64,000 nt of DNA, from positions 124,001 to 188,000 of the forward strand of contig CAIOSJ010000021.1 of NCBI GenBank assembly GCA_903860915.1. The letters are read 5' to 3'. The position numbers and the translations under genes are program-made. The stretch's first letter is position 1; the number at the start of each line of letters is the position of its first letter. Below, one piece after another: positions 50,538 to 60,688 of the stretch. Below the pieces are notes generated by a model that saw only the letters and a program-made list of their open reading frames with translations, searched no databases and was not told the DNA's origin. The stretch is from an uncultured Actinomycetes bacterium. GTDB taxonomy: Bacteria > Actinomycetota > Acidimicrobiia > Acidimicrobiales > RAAP-2.

Positions 50538-53243
50538 CTACGAGGTCCGAGGAATCTCTCGTTCCTCAAATGTTTCGATGATGTCTCCGGACTTGAGGTC
50601 TTGGTAGTCCGAAAGACCCACGCCACATTCGAAGCCCGACTGCACTTCCTTGGCATCGTCTTTAAATCGACGCAGGGAAGTAACCGAACCCTTCCAGATT
50701 ATGGTGCCCTCACGAAGGAATCGGACTTTGCTGCCACGAGTGATAACGCCTTCGCGCACGAAGCAACCGGCGATAGCGCCAATCTTGGGCACACGGAAGA
50801 CTTCTCGAACTTCCGCTTCGCCAGTAACGACTTCTTCGAACTCGGGAGCCAGCAAGCCAAGCATGGCCGACTGAATCTCTTCAATCAGTTTGTAGATGAT
50901 TTCGTAGGTACGGACTTCCACGCCTTCAACGCCCGCCATCTCGCGACTACGACGGTCGGGTCGTACGTTGAAGCCAATGATGGTGGCGTTCGAAGCACGT
51001 GCGAGTTGTACGTCGTTTTCGGTGATTCCGCCAACGCCGCGATGCACAATCGCCAATTTGACATCTTCTCGTTCCAGCTTCCTGAGTGACTCGGTGCAAG
51101 CTTCTAGGGAGCCCTGCACGTCAGCCTTCAGAACAATATTTAAAGTGGCAGTTTCACCACGCTGAATTTGCTCAAAGAGGTCTTCGAGCCGTGCACCGCC
51201 ACCAGCGACAACGGGCTGGTGCCCGGTGAGGCGCTGACGCTGCGAACGCGCCTCGGCCAAAGTACGGGCGTTGGCCAAGTCCTTGGCAACGCGCATCTCG
51301 TCTCCAGCAAAGGGGGGCTCAGAAAAACCGAGTACCTGGACTGGCGTCGAGGGGCCAGCAAATTTAATCTGCTTGCCCTGATCGTTGATGAGCGCCTTTA
51401 CTTTGCCCCATCCGGCTCCGGCAACCACGGGGTCACCCACGCGCAAGAGTCCCTTTTGGATCATCACGGTGGCCACGGGTCCGCGGCCGGCTTCAAGGTT
51501 CGCTTCGAGAACCACGCCAACGGCCCGCCCAGTGGGTCGAGCGGTTAGTTCGGCGATTTCGGACACGAGCAGAACTTGTTCGAGCAAGTCATCAATACCT
51601 AGGCTCTGCAGGGCGGAAATCTCGACACAAATCGTGTCACCACCCCACTTTTCCGGGACTAGACCGTAATCCGAGATTTGCTGCAGAACGCGATCGGGGT
51701 TGGCATCGGCCTTATCGATTTTATTGACGGCCACAATGATGGGCACCCCCGCCGCCTTGGCGTGGTTGATCGCTTCAATCGTCTGAGGCATCACACCGTC
51801 GTCGGCGGCAACCACCAAAATTACGATGTCAGTGACCTTGGCACCGCGGGCGCGCATGGCCGTGAAGGCCTCGTGACCCGGGGTGTCGATGAAGGCAATG
51901 GACTGACCCTTCCAGTTGACAGAATAAGCACCGATGTGTTGAGTGATGCCTCCGGCTTCACCGGCAACCACATTGGTCGAGCGAATGCGGTCCAGTGTCA
52001 AAGTCTTACCGTGGTCAACGTGGCCCATAACGGTCACCACCGGTGCACGATTTTCGGCAGCAATGATTGCGTCGTCTTCGTCGTCTTCAAAGAATTTGGC
52101 CAGCAGTGCGGCTTCTTCTTTTTCGCCCGGGTCGACCAAACGAATCTCCGCCCCAATTTCAGCAGCGTAGAGGTCAATCATGTCGTCAGTGAGGCTCTGC
52201 ACTGCCGTGACGATCTCACCCTGCATGAACAGGAAGCGAACAATGTCAGCTGCGGAGCGATTTACCTTCGGACCAAGGTCCTTTGCCGTTGAGCCTCGCT
52301 CCACAATAATTTCGCCAGTCGGCACCGGCGCATTGCTGGGCTGATAGCTCGTCATTAAAGTGGGCTCGAGCTCCTCCGTGTTACGACGGCGACGTCGAGT
52401 CTGCTTGCGCTGGGATCCACGCGGTCCACCGCCGCCACGCGCTGGAGCACCGCGGCCTGGGCCGCCGGGAGCACCACCGGGTGCACCACCCGTACGGGGT
52501 CCACCAAATCCACCACCAGCGCCACCGGGGCCGCTGGGTCCACCGGTGCGAGGTCCGCTGGGACCACCGGGTCCACCGGTACGAGGGCCGCTGAAGCCAC
52601 CGGTGCGAGGTCCGCTGGGACCACCGGGGCGACCAGTTGCTCCTGGGGTCATGCGTCGTGCGCCCGGGGGCGGAGGAATGGGACGGCCAGATGCCGACAT
52701 CGGGGGGCGCTGCGGAGGTGGCGGTATGGGACGTCCCGATGCGGACATGGGCGGGGTCGGTCGGCTCTCGCCACCCTCTCCAGCGGCGGGTCGTTGTGTG
52801 GGTCGGATGGTCGTCGGACCGTCCGGTGAGGCCGTACGAACAGGTGCGGGTTTCGGCGGAGCGGTACGCGTACGAATGACGCGAGGAGCCGCCTCGGGAG
52901 TAGGGGCGGGAGTATCCGAGACGACTGGTGTCGACGTGCTGACATCGCCGCGCGTGTCGGTGACGGCTGGAGCACTCTCGGGTGCGCTATCGGTAGTTGC
53001 AACAGCTTCTCCGCTAACGGCCTTGGGCGCCCTTGCGCCCCTGCCCGGCTCTTCGGGTTGGACCTCACGACGGAGTCCTTCGGCGTCGGCCTTGCGACGA
53101 ACGCGGTCCGCCTGAGGGTCCTCCATCGCCGATGACGCGCTAGAAACACCGATGCCCAGACCCGTGGAGACGTCGAGAACTTCCTTGTTGGTCATCCCGA
53201 GCTCGCGGGCTAGCTCATGAACTCGAATCTTCTTTGTCGCCAA
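50538..53243 (-). CDS. infB: translation initiation factor IF-2
   Basis: A 901-residue GTPase that brings initiator tRNA to the ribosome. The N-terminal IF2_N helix ([20 protein letters not shown]) is followed by a long Pro/Gly/Arg-rich disordered region (about 60-300) with repeats. The G domain has G1 GHVDHGKT (next residues LTL where most have SLL or TLL), G3 DTPGHEAF and G4 NKID, then domains II-IV. ATG 53243. It is preceded by ylxR, which ends 64 nt earlier, and followed by rbfA at 4 nt. Confidence 0.97.
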   Translation of the reverse strand: MATKKIRVHELARELGMTNKEVLDVSTGLGIGVSSASSAMEDPQADRVRRKADAEGLRREVQPEEPGRGARAPKAVSGEAVATTDSAPESAPAVTDTRGDVSTSTPVVSDTPAPTPEAAPRVIRTRTAPPKPAPVRTASPDGPTTIRPTQRPAAGEGGESRPTPPMSASGRPIPPPPQRPPMSASGRPIPPPPGARRMTPGATGRPGGPSGPRTGGFSGPRTGGPGGPSGPRTGGPSGPGGAGGGFGGPRTGGAPGGAPGGPGRGAPARGGGGPRGSQRKQTRRRRRNTEELEPTLMTSYQPSNAPVPTGEIIVERGSTAKDLGPKVNRSAADIVRFLFMQGEIVTAVQSLTDDMIDLYAAEIGAEIRLVDPGEKEEAALLAKFFEDDEDDAIIAAENRAPVVTVMGHVDHGKTLTLDRIRSTNVVAGEAGGITQHIGAYSVNWKGQSIAFIDTPGHEAFTAMRARGAKVTDIVILVVAADDGVMPQTIEAINHAKAAGVPIIVAVNKIDKADANPDRVLQQISDYGLVPEKWGGDTICVEISALQSLGIDDLLEQVLLVSEIAELTARPTGRAVGVVLEANLEAGRGPVATVMIQKGLLRVGDPVVAGAGWGKVKALINDQGKQIKFAGPSTPVQVLGFSEPPFAGDEMRVAKDLANARTLAEARSQRQRLTGHQPVVAGGGARLEDLFEQIQRGETATLNIVLKADVQGSLEACTESLRKLEREDVKLAIVHRGVGGITENDVQLARASNATIIGFNVRPDRRSREMAGVEGVEVRTYEIIYKLIEEIQSAMLGLLAPEFEEVVTGEAEVREVFRVPKIGAIAGCFVREGVITRGSKVRFLREGTIIWKGSVTSLRRFKDDAKEVQSGFECGVGLSDYQDLKSGDIIETFEEREIPRTS
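52513..52760 (-). repeat. internal repeats in the infB linker
   Basis: A 31-nt block occurs exactly at 52540-52570 and 52597-52627 with a degenerate copy between them, coding repeated GPRTGG-type units. Next to it the segment [13 protein letters not shown] is coded twice (about 52640-52760). The repeats are in frame and extend the disordered IF-2 linker. Confidence 0.8.
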
Positions 53244-53307
53244 GACGTTCCTTTACTTCTGCACCTAACAAATTGTTACGCGCACATATTTTTAAGTCTC
53301 TCACAGT

Positions 53308-53562
53308 CTAAGAGAGCGCTTGGGACTCTGTCCGTAACGCCGCACTCACACTGATCACTTCTTCACTAGTAACTGCACTTCGCAAGGCACGTGACAACTT
53401 ACTTATTGTCAAGCCCTCACGACAGGAAACAACTTCACAGCACCACGCTCCCCGGCCACTTCCCCGGCCGAGTTGCAAGCCCCCCTCGTGACGGCCGATG
53501 CGGACCATTTCGCGAGAATCGGCACGCCGTCGGCAAGCCACGCAGGTGCGAACGGGTGCTAT
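53308..53562 (-). CDS. ylxR: YlxR family RNA-binding protein; unusual start
   Basis: A small DUF448/YlxR protein from the nusA-infB operon. Family features are RTCVACRRRAD, GRGAWCCE and C...ISKLSRALRSAV. The segment RTC before VACRRR is conserved in relatives, yet no ATG, GTG or TTG precedes it in frame after the last upstream stop. ATA 53562, which overlaps the nusA TAG (ATAG), has GAGGGAG about 7 nt upstream and may be a rare start. The only standard start is GTG 53541, which would remove the first Cys and lacks a ribosome site. YlxR is thought to modulate RNase P or expression of translation genes. Confidence 0.75.
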   Translation of the reverse strand: MAPVRTCVACRRRADSREMVRIGRHEGGLQLGRGSGRGAWCCEVVSCREGLTISKLSRALRSAVTSEEVISVSAALRTESQALS

Positions 53563-54650
53563 GCCTCGTCTCCCTCGGTCGGCGCAGCCGCAGCTTCGGA
53601 GCTATCGACGTCGACAGCAACTTCTTCCACGATCGCATCAGGTTCCGCGACAAACGCCGCAACGTCCGTCTCCGCCTCATCTGAATCCTGCGTTTCCGAG
53701 CGAATGTCGATACGCCACCCCGTGAGGCGGGCGGCCAGGCGGGCATTCTGCCCCTCCTTGCCAATGGCCAGCGAGAGCTGCTGGTCGTGGACGATCACGG
53801 TGGCTACACCCTCGACCTCGTCGAGGCGTACCTCGCGAACGCGGGCGGGCTGGAGGGCGGCCTGAATGAACTCAATGGGGTCATCGCTGTAGGGCACTAC
53901 GTCGATTCGCTCACTACGTAGTTCGTTAGTGATATTACGAACGCGTGAACCGCGAGCGCCAACGCAGGCACCGACTGGATCGACCATTGGGTCGTTCGAG
54001 GCGACCGCAATCTTCGAACGGTGTCCGGGCTCGCGGGCGAGGGCCTTGATTTCGACGATGCCCGAGGCAATTTCGGGAACCTCAATCTCAAACAATTTTG
54101 CGACGAGAGCCGGGTGAGTACGGCTCACTACGATTTGAGGACCCTTATTGGTCTTACGGACTTCCACGATGTAGACCTTGACGCGGGCGCCGTGGTCGTA
54201 ACGTTCAAAAGCAATCTGCTCAGCCTGTGGCAGTAGCGCTTCAACGCGACCAATGTCAAGCAGCGTGTAGCGATTGTCATTCTGTTGCACCGTACCGCTG
54301 ACGATGTCACCTTCGCGGTTGGCAAACTCTTCGTACATCTTGCGACGCTGGATATCACGAATGAGCTGCATGAGGACCTGCTTGGCCGTCTGGGCTGCGA
54401 TACGTCCGAAGTCCTTCGGCGTCGCATCCCACTCTCGGGTGACATTTCCATCGGCGTCGAGTTCTAGGCCCCACACTTTGATTTCACCGGTTTCGGGGTT
54501 GATTTCTACTTCGGCTTCTTCGGCCGAGTCGTCACGTCGCTTGTAGGCCGCCAGTAGCGCGTTGGCCAGGGCCTGCAATAACTCGCCCTCGTCAATGTTC
54601 TGGTCTCGAGCGATCTGGGACAGCGCATCTAAGAATTCAAAGTTTGACAT
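53559..54650 (-). CDS. nusA: transcription termination/antitermination factor NusA
   Basis: A 363-residue RNA polymerase-binding factor. The N-terminal domain (FEFLDALSQIARDQNIDEGELLQAL, in part), S1 domain (IVSGTVQQNDNRYTLLDIG), KH1 (DPVGACVGARGSRVRNI) and KH2 (LSLAIGKEGQNARLAARLTGW) are in order. The C-terminal 55 residues are acidic (DSDEAETDVAAF...TEGDEA) and there are no AR repeats, as in other actinobacteria. ATG 54650 lies 2 nt after rimP. Confidence 0.96.
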   Translation of the reverse strand: MSNFEFLDALSQIARDQNIDEGELLQALANALLAAYKRRDDSAEEAEVEINPETGEIKVWGLELDADGNVTREWDATPKDFGRIAAQTAKQVLMQLIRDIQRRKMYEEFANREGDIVSGTVQQNDNRYTLLDIGRVEALLPQAEQIAFERYDHGARVKVYIVEVRKTNKGPQIVVSRTHPALVAKLFEIEVPEIASGIVEIKALAREPGHRSKIAVASNDPMVDPVGACVGARGSRVRNITNELRSERIDVVPYSDDPIEFIQAALQPARVREVRLDEVEGVATVIVHDQQLSLAIGKEGQNARLAARLTGWRIDIRSETQDSDEAETDVAAFVAEPDAIVEEVAVDVDSSEAAAAPTEGDEA

Positions 54651-54652
54651 GG

Positions 54653-55150
54653 TTATTTTCTCCTGCTCGCAGTGGATGATGTGGGGGTGGCCTTAGAAGG
54701 TGAAGGCTTGGGGCCAGAACCCCAAACAAAGACAGTTCGGGCGCGCTCGACATTGTCAAGATCGACCGTTACCTCGCCGATTTCCTTGTCGTCGAGTGTG
54801 ACCTTTCGGCCCTCGACCATCTGGAGAATTCCTTCGAGGCGACGAGTCGCCTCGGAGCCTCGACGCTCACGCAAAGTGACCAGGTCACCAATCGCAAATC
54901 GGAAGTGCTCGGGGGTGCGCAGCCGTCGTTCCAGACCCGGACTGGCCACATCTAGCGTGTACCGACCCGGCATGGGATCCTTCTCGTCCAGCCAAGCCGA
55001 CAACGACCGACTCGCGGCCGTCAGCTCGTCGAGGTCGATGCCACCGGGCTTGGTTACGGTGACGTTCAGAGTCCCTGAAGTGAATTCCACGTCGTAAAGT
55101 TCGAGTCCTAAAGTTGATAAGAGGGTGCGAAAAGGTGCTTCGAGGTCCAT
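54653..55150 (-). CDS. rimP: ribosome maturation factor RimP
   Basis: A 165-residue factor for 30S assembly. GLELYDVEFTSGTLNVTV, the LSAWLDEKDPMPGRYTLDVASPGLERRL core and the SH3-like C-terminal domain are present, with a basic Ser/Thr/Pro tail. ATG 55150 has AAGGAG at 7 nt. It heads the rimP-nusA-ylxR-infB operon, just after the proS terminator. Confidence 0.94.
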   Translation of the reverse strand: MDLEAPFRTLLSTLGLELYDVEFTSGTLNVTVTKPGGIDLDELTAASRSLSAWLDEKDPMPGRYTLDVASPGLERRLRTPEHFRFAIGDLVTLRERRGSEATRRLEGILQMVEGRKVTLDDKEIGEVTVDLDNVERARTVFVWGSGPKPSPSKATPTSSTASRRK

Positions 55151-55195
55151 TTTCCACTCCTTTCAACTCGCGCCATGGCCGTTCAACAATGAGAA

Positions 55196-55218
55196 AGCGC
55201 GGGCACAAGGCCCGCGCT
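55196..55218 (-). terminator. proS transcript terminator
   Basis: AGCGCGGGC and GCCCGCGCT form a 9-bp GC-rich stem around a 5-nt loop. On the minus strand TTTCTC follows, 51 nt after the proS stop and 46 nt before the rimP start. It separates the proS group from the rimP group. Confidence 0.8.
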
Positions 55219-55268
55219 GCCGCGTCCAAACGTCCTAATGGACTTTCCAAGAGTGTAGCAGAAATGGC

Positions 55269-56975
55269 CTAAATACTCAATCGTCCCGCCAAGAGGGCTT
55301 CAATGGGAATTTCGACCATTTCGCCGGTGGCTCGACTTCGAACCTCGCAAATTCCCCGATCTAGACCCTTGCCACCAACGGTAATTCGCGTCGGAACCCC
55401 AATGAGATCGGCGTCGGCAAACTTCACACCCGGAGAGACATCACGATCGTCGTACAAAACATCCACGCCCGCAGCCCGCAGTGCGACGTAGGCCGAGTCA
55501 GCTGTTTCGACAACCAAGGGATTACGTCCTGCGCCAATGGCGACAAGAACTGCGTGGTAGGGGGCAACGCTGGCGGGCCAAATGAGCCCTTGATCGTCGT
55601 GTTTTTCCTCGGCGAGGACTGCCAAAAGTCGCGAGACCCCAATTCCATAACAGCCCATCCAGAACAATTGTTCGCTGCCATCTTCGGCCACGAAGGAAGC
55701 GTTACGAATTTTCGAACTGTAGTGGAGACCCAACTGGAAGGTGTGGGCGGCCTCGACGGAACGCTGTAGGTGCATGACTGCGCCACAGTTCGGGCAGGAG
55801 TCGCCATCATCCACCACCACGAACGAACCGTACTCGTCGGGATCAAAATCCCGCCCGACGACGACGTCAATGAGGTGATAGTCAGCTTCATTGGCACCCA
55901 CTACGAAAGAGTGTGGAGCGTGTCGAATGGATTCATCGGCAACCACCCGTACCCCGGAAAGTCCAACGGGGCCAACAAAACCACGAATGATTGCCGGATG
56001 TGAGGCGAAATCCGTCTCCTCGAAGAGTCGCCAACCGTGAGGAAGTCGCGCCTCCCGGTCCCCCGGCACCACAATGATGGTGGGCGTACCGTCGGCATCC
56101 AAGGTGGCTATCGACTTCAAAATAGAAGTCGTCGTCACGCCACGAGAGCTGAGAAGTGCGGCCACTGCTTCAATGGAGCCGGTTCCAGGTGTGGAAATGC
56201 GACTACAGCTTGGGGCGTTGATTGTGGTGGCGTCCGCGAGCGGACTGTTGACGCGGCGAACCGCAGCCTCAATGTTGGCAGCCAGCCCACACGAGGAGCA
56301 GGAGGCGAAAAAGTCTTCGCCGATGGTGGTCGGAACCATGAACTCGTGGTTCACGTCACCGCCAATTGCTCCGGAGGTTGCCTCCACGGGCACGACGTCA
56401 ATCTCAAGTCGTTCAAAAATACGCCGATACGCAGCAACGGCCGTATCGTAACTCGCCACCATGGCTTCCTTGTTCGCGTCAAAGGAATAGGCGTCGCTCA
56501 TGGTGAATTCGCGGAGTCGTAACAGACCGGACCTAGGACGAGCTTCGTCACGGAACTTGGATTGAATCTGATACACCGTCACGGGCAACTGTCGGTAGGA
56601 ATCGATTTCTGCGGCAATCGTGGTGGTGGCCACTTCTTCGTGTGTGGGTCCTAGGACAAAAACTCCGCCGCGACCCTCAGTCGTCATCGCGGGTAGAGCA
56701 TCTTGCCCAAACATTGCAGCGCGACCAGACTCTTCCCAAAGTTCATAGGGGCTCAGCACGGGCATGACAATTTCTTGCATTCCCGCCGCGTCCTGCTCTT
56801 CACGAATTATGGCTTCAACCTTCGCGAGCACGCGAGTGCCGAGCGGCAACAGGGTGTAAATACCCGACGCCAAACGACGTACGAAACCGGCCCGAACGAG
56901 GAGAGTGTGACCAACGGATTCAGCGTCTGAGGGAATCTCGCGCAAGGTCCGGACCAAGAGTTGTGACATGCGCAT
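55269..56975 (-). CDS. proS: prolyl-tRNA synthetase (bacterial type)
   Basis: A 568-residue class II synthetase with the bacterial editing insertion. Motif 1 region GIYTLLPLGTRVLAKVEAI, TEGRGGVFVLGPTHEEV, motif 2 SKFRDEARPRSGLLRLREFTM and motif 3 WMGCYGIGVSRLLAVL are clear. The INS domain lies between about 220 and 400 and contains CSSCG and CPNCG cysteine pairs. The first ATG (56975) and the third codon ATG are both possible starts. ispG ends 9 nt upstream. Confidence 0.96.
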   Translation of the reverse strand: MRMSQLLVRTLREIPSDAESVGHTLLVRAGFVRRLASGIYTLLPLGTRVLAKVEAIIREEQDAAGMQEIVMPVLSPYELWEESGRAAMFGQDALPAMTTEGRGGVFVLGPTHEEVATTTIAAEIDSYRQLPVTVYQIQSKFRDEARPRSGLLRLREFTMSDAYSFDANKEAMVASYDTAVAAYRRIFERLEIDVVPVEATSGAIGGDVNHEFMVPTTIGEDFFASCSSCGLAANIEAAVRRVNSPLADATTINAPSCSRISTPGTGSIEAVAALLSSRGVTTTSILKSIATLDADGTPTIIVVPGDREARLPHGWRLFEETDFASHPAIIRGFVGPVGLSGVRVVADESIRHAPHSFVVGANEADYHLIDVVVGRDFDPDEYGSFVVVDDGDSCPNCGAVMHLQRSVEAAHTFQLGLHYSSKIRNASFVAEDGSEQLFWMGCYGIGVSRLLAVLAEEKHDDQGLIWPASVAPYHAVLVAIGAGRNPLVVETADSAYVALRAAGVDVLYDDRDVSPGVKFADADLIGVPTRITVGGKGLDRGICEVRSRATGEMVEIPIEALLAGRLSI

Positions 56976-56984
56976 AGAGAGAGA

Positions 56985-58229
56985 CTACTTCGTACTACTT
57001 TCGCCACTGCCGCGCCGACGAATTTTTTCGATACGTTCCGTGGCGTGATTCGCGTCGGCGCCCTGGAAGTCGAGAAGTGCGGCCCTATCGGCTGCAGCTT
57101 CGGCCTCGGCGGAAAGGTCGCGAGCGGCGAGTCGAGCTTCTACGCCTTCGGCGACCAGCTTCTTCGCTTCTTCCACGAGAGCCGCCACCATCTCATCCTC
57201 TGGTACGACACGAATGATCTGACCACGAATAAAGAGGTGTCCGCGCTTCTTGCCAGCGGCAATCCCGAGGTCCGCGTGACGGGCTTCTCCTGGTCCGTTC
57301 ACCACGCAACCCATCACGGCCACCTGAATCGGTAGGTTGAGTGAGGAGAGCGCCTCTTGCGCTTCGGTGGCAACTTTGATGACGTCCACTTCCGCTCGTC
57401 CACAACTAGGACAGGCGATGAGATCCAGACTCGAACGCTCACGCAGGCCCAGTGACTCCAAGAGTTGACGACCGGCTCTGGCCTCTTCGACGGGATCAGC
57501 CGTCAGCGAATAGCGAATGGTGTCCCCGATACCCTCGGCGAGCAAGGTGGCGATACCGGCAGTTCCCTTGACGAGACCTCCGGGCGGCGGACCGGCCTCG
57601 GTGACCCCGAGGTGGAGGGGGTAGTCAAAGGTGGCCGACGCCAATCGATAGGCGGCAATCATGGTGGCCACCGAGGAGGCCTTCACCGAAATTTTCACAT
57701 CATCGAAGCCCACTTCTTGAAAGTAGGCCAATTCAATCCTCGCCGATTCGACCAGAGCTTCGGGGGTAGCTCCGCCGAAACGTTCGTAAATATCGGGGTG
57801 CAGCGAGCCCGCATTCACACCGATACGAATGGGAACACCACGATCTTTAGCCTCACTCGCCACCAACTTAATTTCCGATGGCTTACGCAGATTGCCAGGA
57901 TTGAGACGCAAGCCATCGACGCCAGCGTCCAGGGCCGCCAAGGCCATTTCAACGTGGAAGTGAATATCCGCCACAATCGGTACGGGTGACCGAGCGACAA
58001 TTTGTGCGAGGCCCTCGGCCGCGGCCGTCTCGTTACAAGTACAGCGGACAATGTCGGCGCCCGCCGAGGCCAGGGCGTAAATCTGTTGCAAGGTTCCTTC
58101 GACGTCAGACGTCTTTGTGGTCGTCATGGACTGCACTGAAACAACGGCGTCACCACCGACTTTCACCGACCCCACCGAAATCTGGCGTGTCGCACGGCGG
58201 GGGGTCAGCAGATTTGAAGTAACTTCCAT
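56985..58229 (-). CDS. ispG: 4-hydroxy-3-methylbut-2-enyl diphosphate synthase
   Basis: A 414-residue Fe-S enzyme of the MEP isoprenoid pathway. The barrel starts with GGDAVVSVQSMTTTKTSDVEG, has ADIHFH and GLRLNPGNL, and the [4Fe-4S] ligands are in ACPSCGR and VMGCVVNGPGE. A C-terminal Ala/Glu-rich tail of about 50 residues is extra. Together with dxr it places two MEP steps in this operon. Confidence 0.96.
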   Translation of the reverse strand: MEVTSNLLTPRRATRQISVGSVKVGGDAVVSVQSMTTTKTSDVEGTLQQIYALASAGADIVRCTCNETAAAEGLAQIVARSPVPIVADIHFHVEMALAALDAGVDGLRLNPGNLRKPSEIKLVASEAKDRGVPIRIGVNAGSLHPDIYERFGGATPEALVESARIELAYFQEVGFDDVKISVKASSVATMIAAYRLASATFDYPLHLGVTEAGPPPGGLVKGTAGIATLLAEGIGDTIRYSLTADPVEEARAGRQLLESLGLRERSSLDLIACPSCGRAEVDVIKVATEAQEALSSLNLPIQVAVMGCVVNGPGEARHADLGIAAGKKRGHLFIRGQIIRVVPEDEMVAALVEEAKKLVAEGVEARLAARDLSAEAEAAADRAALLDFQGADANHATERIEKIRRRGSGESSTK

Positions 58230-58265
58230 TCCCCTATTCTGCCGTGTTTTTGGCTCGGCGGGGCG

Positions 58266-59525
58266 TTACTTGAAAGGATTCCCCATTGGATGGGCAATGT
58301 CGAGGTAGAGCGAGGTCAAAAAAAGAAACATCAGCGCCGCCATGAAGACGTAGACCACCGGCATCATCTTTGTTATGTCAGCGCGATAGCGCTCCCGACC
58401 TCGGCGCGAACGGATTCGCTCGTAGATTGCGATAGCGATGTGCCCACCGTCGAGTGGCAGCATTGGCAGCAGGTTGATGACGCCCACAAAAATATTCAAG
58501 GCCATCAATATGTAGAGGAGATTGTAAATTCCAGCGTCAGCACTCTGGACGGCAACACGCACCACACCGACGAGCGACTGGGGTCGACTCGCCTGTTCCT
58601 TCGCGGTGGTCTGCTCGGGTGAGGCCACCTGGCGCCAAAGATTCGAAAAACCCGTCAACGAAAACGTCTGTCCTAGCGAAGTAATGGACTGAGAGAAGGT
58701 TGACCCCACGAGGCGAAGGGATCCGGTAGTGGCCGACCAGGCCGATTTTCCCACCATTTGTTCGGAGATTCCAATGCCGAGGTAGCCGTGTCCGGTGGGA
58801 AGTGTCGGCGACTCGAGGTGCTGACCTTTCACCACGATATGTCGGCCGTCGACGGGTCGCGCTCGTAGCGCGAGAACCGAGGAACCTCGGGCAACTCGAA
58901 TTAACAATTCCTTGCCTGCTGCGGCGTGAATAATATTTGCCAACGCCGCGGGGTCGGAAATATCGCGTCCGTTGACGCTGAGCACGCGGTCACCAATTCG
59001 AAGACCGGCCTGCTGAGCGGCGTTGGCAGTCACACCATCCCAATGAACAAAACTTCCAATGCCAACGTGCGTGGGGTCAGTTGAGCCAATGAAAAAGAGA
59101 GACGACCACGCCAACGTGAGGGCCAGAATGAAATGGACAGCACTTCCGGCTGACGCGACCATCACTCGTCGCGGGAAAGTCGAGGCTCGAAAACTTCGGG
59201 GCTCGTCAGCCTCGTCGACTTCTTCGATTGAGGTCATCCCTACTATCTTCACGAAGCCACCGAGGAGGAAGGCTTTCACACCGTACGTAGTTTCGCCTCG
59301 GGTGGTCGACCACAGGGTGGGTCCGAAACCAATGAAGTAGGAGTTCACTCGCATGCCCGATTTCTTCGCGGTAACGAAGTGACCTAGCTCGTGCAGAGCC
59401 ACCATCGCCACGACCGCTGCCAGCACGAGCGGAAGAGCCCAGCCACCTACGCCCGCGAGAAGGGCTATCACAATAACTGCGCCCACCACCAATTCCCACC
59501 AGGGGCGTGAGCGCGTTTCGGTCAT
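58266..59525 (-). CDS. rseP: site-2 protease, RseP/M50 family
   Basis: A 419-residue membrane zinc protease that cuts anti-sigma factors or signal-peptide remnants within the membrane. HELGH in VALHELGHFVTAKK is near the start, followed by a PDZ domain (GLRIGDRVLSVNGRDISDPA), and the third ligand motif is NLLPMLPLDGGH. About four membrane helices are visible. ATG 59525 overlaps the dxr stop by 1 nt (TGATG); a GTG one codon earlier is less likely. Confidence 0.94.
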   Translation of the reverse strand: MTETRSRPWWELVVGAVIVIALLAGVGGWALPLVLAAVVAMVALHELGHFVTAKKSGMRVNSYFIGFGPTLWSTTRGETTYGVKAFLLGGFVKIVGMTSIEEVDEADEPRSFRASTFPRRVMVASAGSAVHFILALTLAWSSLFFIGSTDPTHVGIGSFVHWDGVTANAAQQAGLRIGDRVLSVNGRDISDPAALANIIHAAAGKELLIRVARGSSVLALRARPVDGRHIVVKGQHLESPTLPTGHGYLGIGISEQMVGKSAWSATTGSLRLVGSTFSQSITSLGQTFSLTGFSNLWRQVASPEQTTAKEQASRPQSLVGVVRVAVQSADAGIYNLLYILMALNIFVGVINLLPMLPLDGGHIAIAIYERIRSRRGRERYRADITKMMPVVYVFMAALMFLFLTSLYLDIAHPMGNPFK

Positions 59526-60685
59526 CACGACAGCTCTTGCACGAAGGCCAGGGTGCGCCGACGGGACTCCGCATCATTTTCATAGAGCCCTTCCACGCTC
59601 GTGAGTGGGTCGTCGATGTAGTGGTCCATCGTTCGAGCCACGAGGGGAATGATCTCGTGCCACGCGATCCGGTCGTTCAAGAAGGCTTCAACCGCGACTT
59701 CGTTGGCAGCGCTCAACCAGGCTGGTGCAGCCCCTCCACGCTCCCCCGCGGCGTACGCCAAGCCCAATGCGGGAAAGGCGTCTCGATCCGGTGGCTCAAA
59801 AGTCAAAGTTAAGGCTTCGTCGAAGGCGAGCCGTCCCCAGCCATGCGCCAATCGCACGGGTTGACCCAGGGCGTACGCGATGGGAAGACGCATGTCGGGC
59901 CACGACAATTGGGCCAGCGTCGAACCATCCACGTATTCGACCATCGAATGGACCAAGGACTGAGGGTGCACGACCACGTCAATACGTCCCACTTCGACCC
60001 CAAACAATGCAGAAGCTTCAAGAACTTCGAGACCCTTGTTCATCAAAGTCGACGAGTCGATGGTTATCTTCGGCCCCATCGACCAGGTGGGGTGCTGGAG
60101 CGCCTCCGCCTTAGTCACCGAGAGCAGATCAAGGCGGCTGCGGCCACGAAAGGGGCCGCCCGAAGCCGTCAGCAAGAGACGACGGACGTCGGGGTGGCCG
60201 GGGTGGCGTGACGACACTAAGCACTGGTGCAGGGCGCAGTGCTCCGAATCAATAGGGACTATCTCGCTAAGCGAGTCACCGCGGATCTGTTCGACGAGTG
60301 GGGCCGCAACGACCAGGGATTCTTTGTTAGCCAATGCCAAGCGACGACCGTGTCGAAGCGCTCCTAGGGTCGCGGGTACTCCCGCAAAACCGACCACTGC
60401 ATTAACAACTACGTCGGCTTCACCGGCCAGCATTTCCAGTGCATCGATCACCACCTCGACACCAGGCAGTTTGTCGCGTACGTAGGTCGCATCGATCGTC
60501 GATTGAACACCAACTTTGCCCACTGCGAATTCTCTGGCGACGGTAATCAACTCATCGAGCCGTGAACCGCCCGCAACGGAAACGAGATCGAATTCATCCC
60601 GCTCGCGTCGGAGAACTTCCAAGGTTTGTCGGCCGATGGAACCAGTCGCTCCGAGGAGTGCGACGCTGCGCCGAGTCTCGGTCAT
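59525..60685 (-). CDS. dxr: 1-deoxy-D-xylulose 5-phosphate reductoisomerase
   Basis: A 386-residue NADPH-dependent enzyme, second step of the MEP pathway. GATGSIGRQTLEVL binds the cofactor, ALANKESLV and VPIDSEHCALHQCL bear active-site residues, ASGGPFRG forms the flexible loop, and MGPKITIDSSTLMNKGLEV is diagnostic. ATG 60685 lies 3 nt after cdsA. Confidence 0.96.
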   Translation of the reverse strand: MTETRRSVALLGATGSIGRQTLEVLRRERDEFDLVSVAGGSRLDELITVAREFAVGKVGVQSTIDATYVRDKLPGVEVVIDALEMLAGEADVVVNAVVGFAGVPATLGALRHGRRLALANKESLVVAAPLVEQIRGDSLSEIVPIDSEHCALHQCLVSSRHPGHPDVRRLLLTASGGPFRGRSRLDLLSVTKAEALQHPTWSMGPKITIDSSTLMNKGLEVLEASALFGVEVGRIDVVVHPQSLVHSMVEYVDGSTLAQLSWPDMRLPIAYALGQPVRLAHGWGRLAFDEALTLTFEPPDRDAFPALGLAYAAGERGGAAPAWLSAANEVAVEAFLNDRIAWHEIIPLVARTMDHYIDDPLTSVEGLYENDAESRRRTLAFVQELS

Positions 60686-60688
60686 GGA

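Noticed and set aside
52360..53115. 251-residue plus-strand frame rich in Pro/Gly
   Set aside because: It is the shadow of the Gly/Pro/Arg repeats of infB on the other strand.
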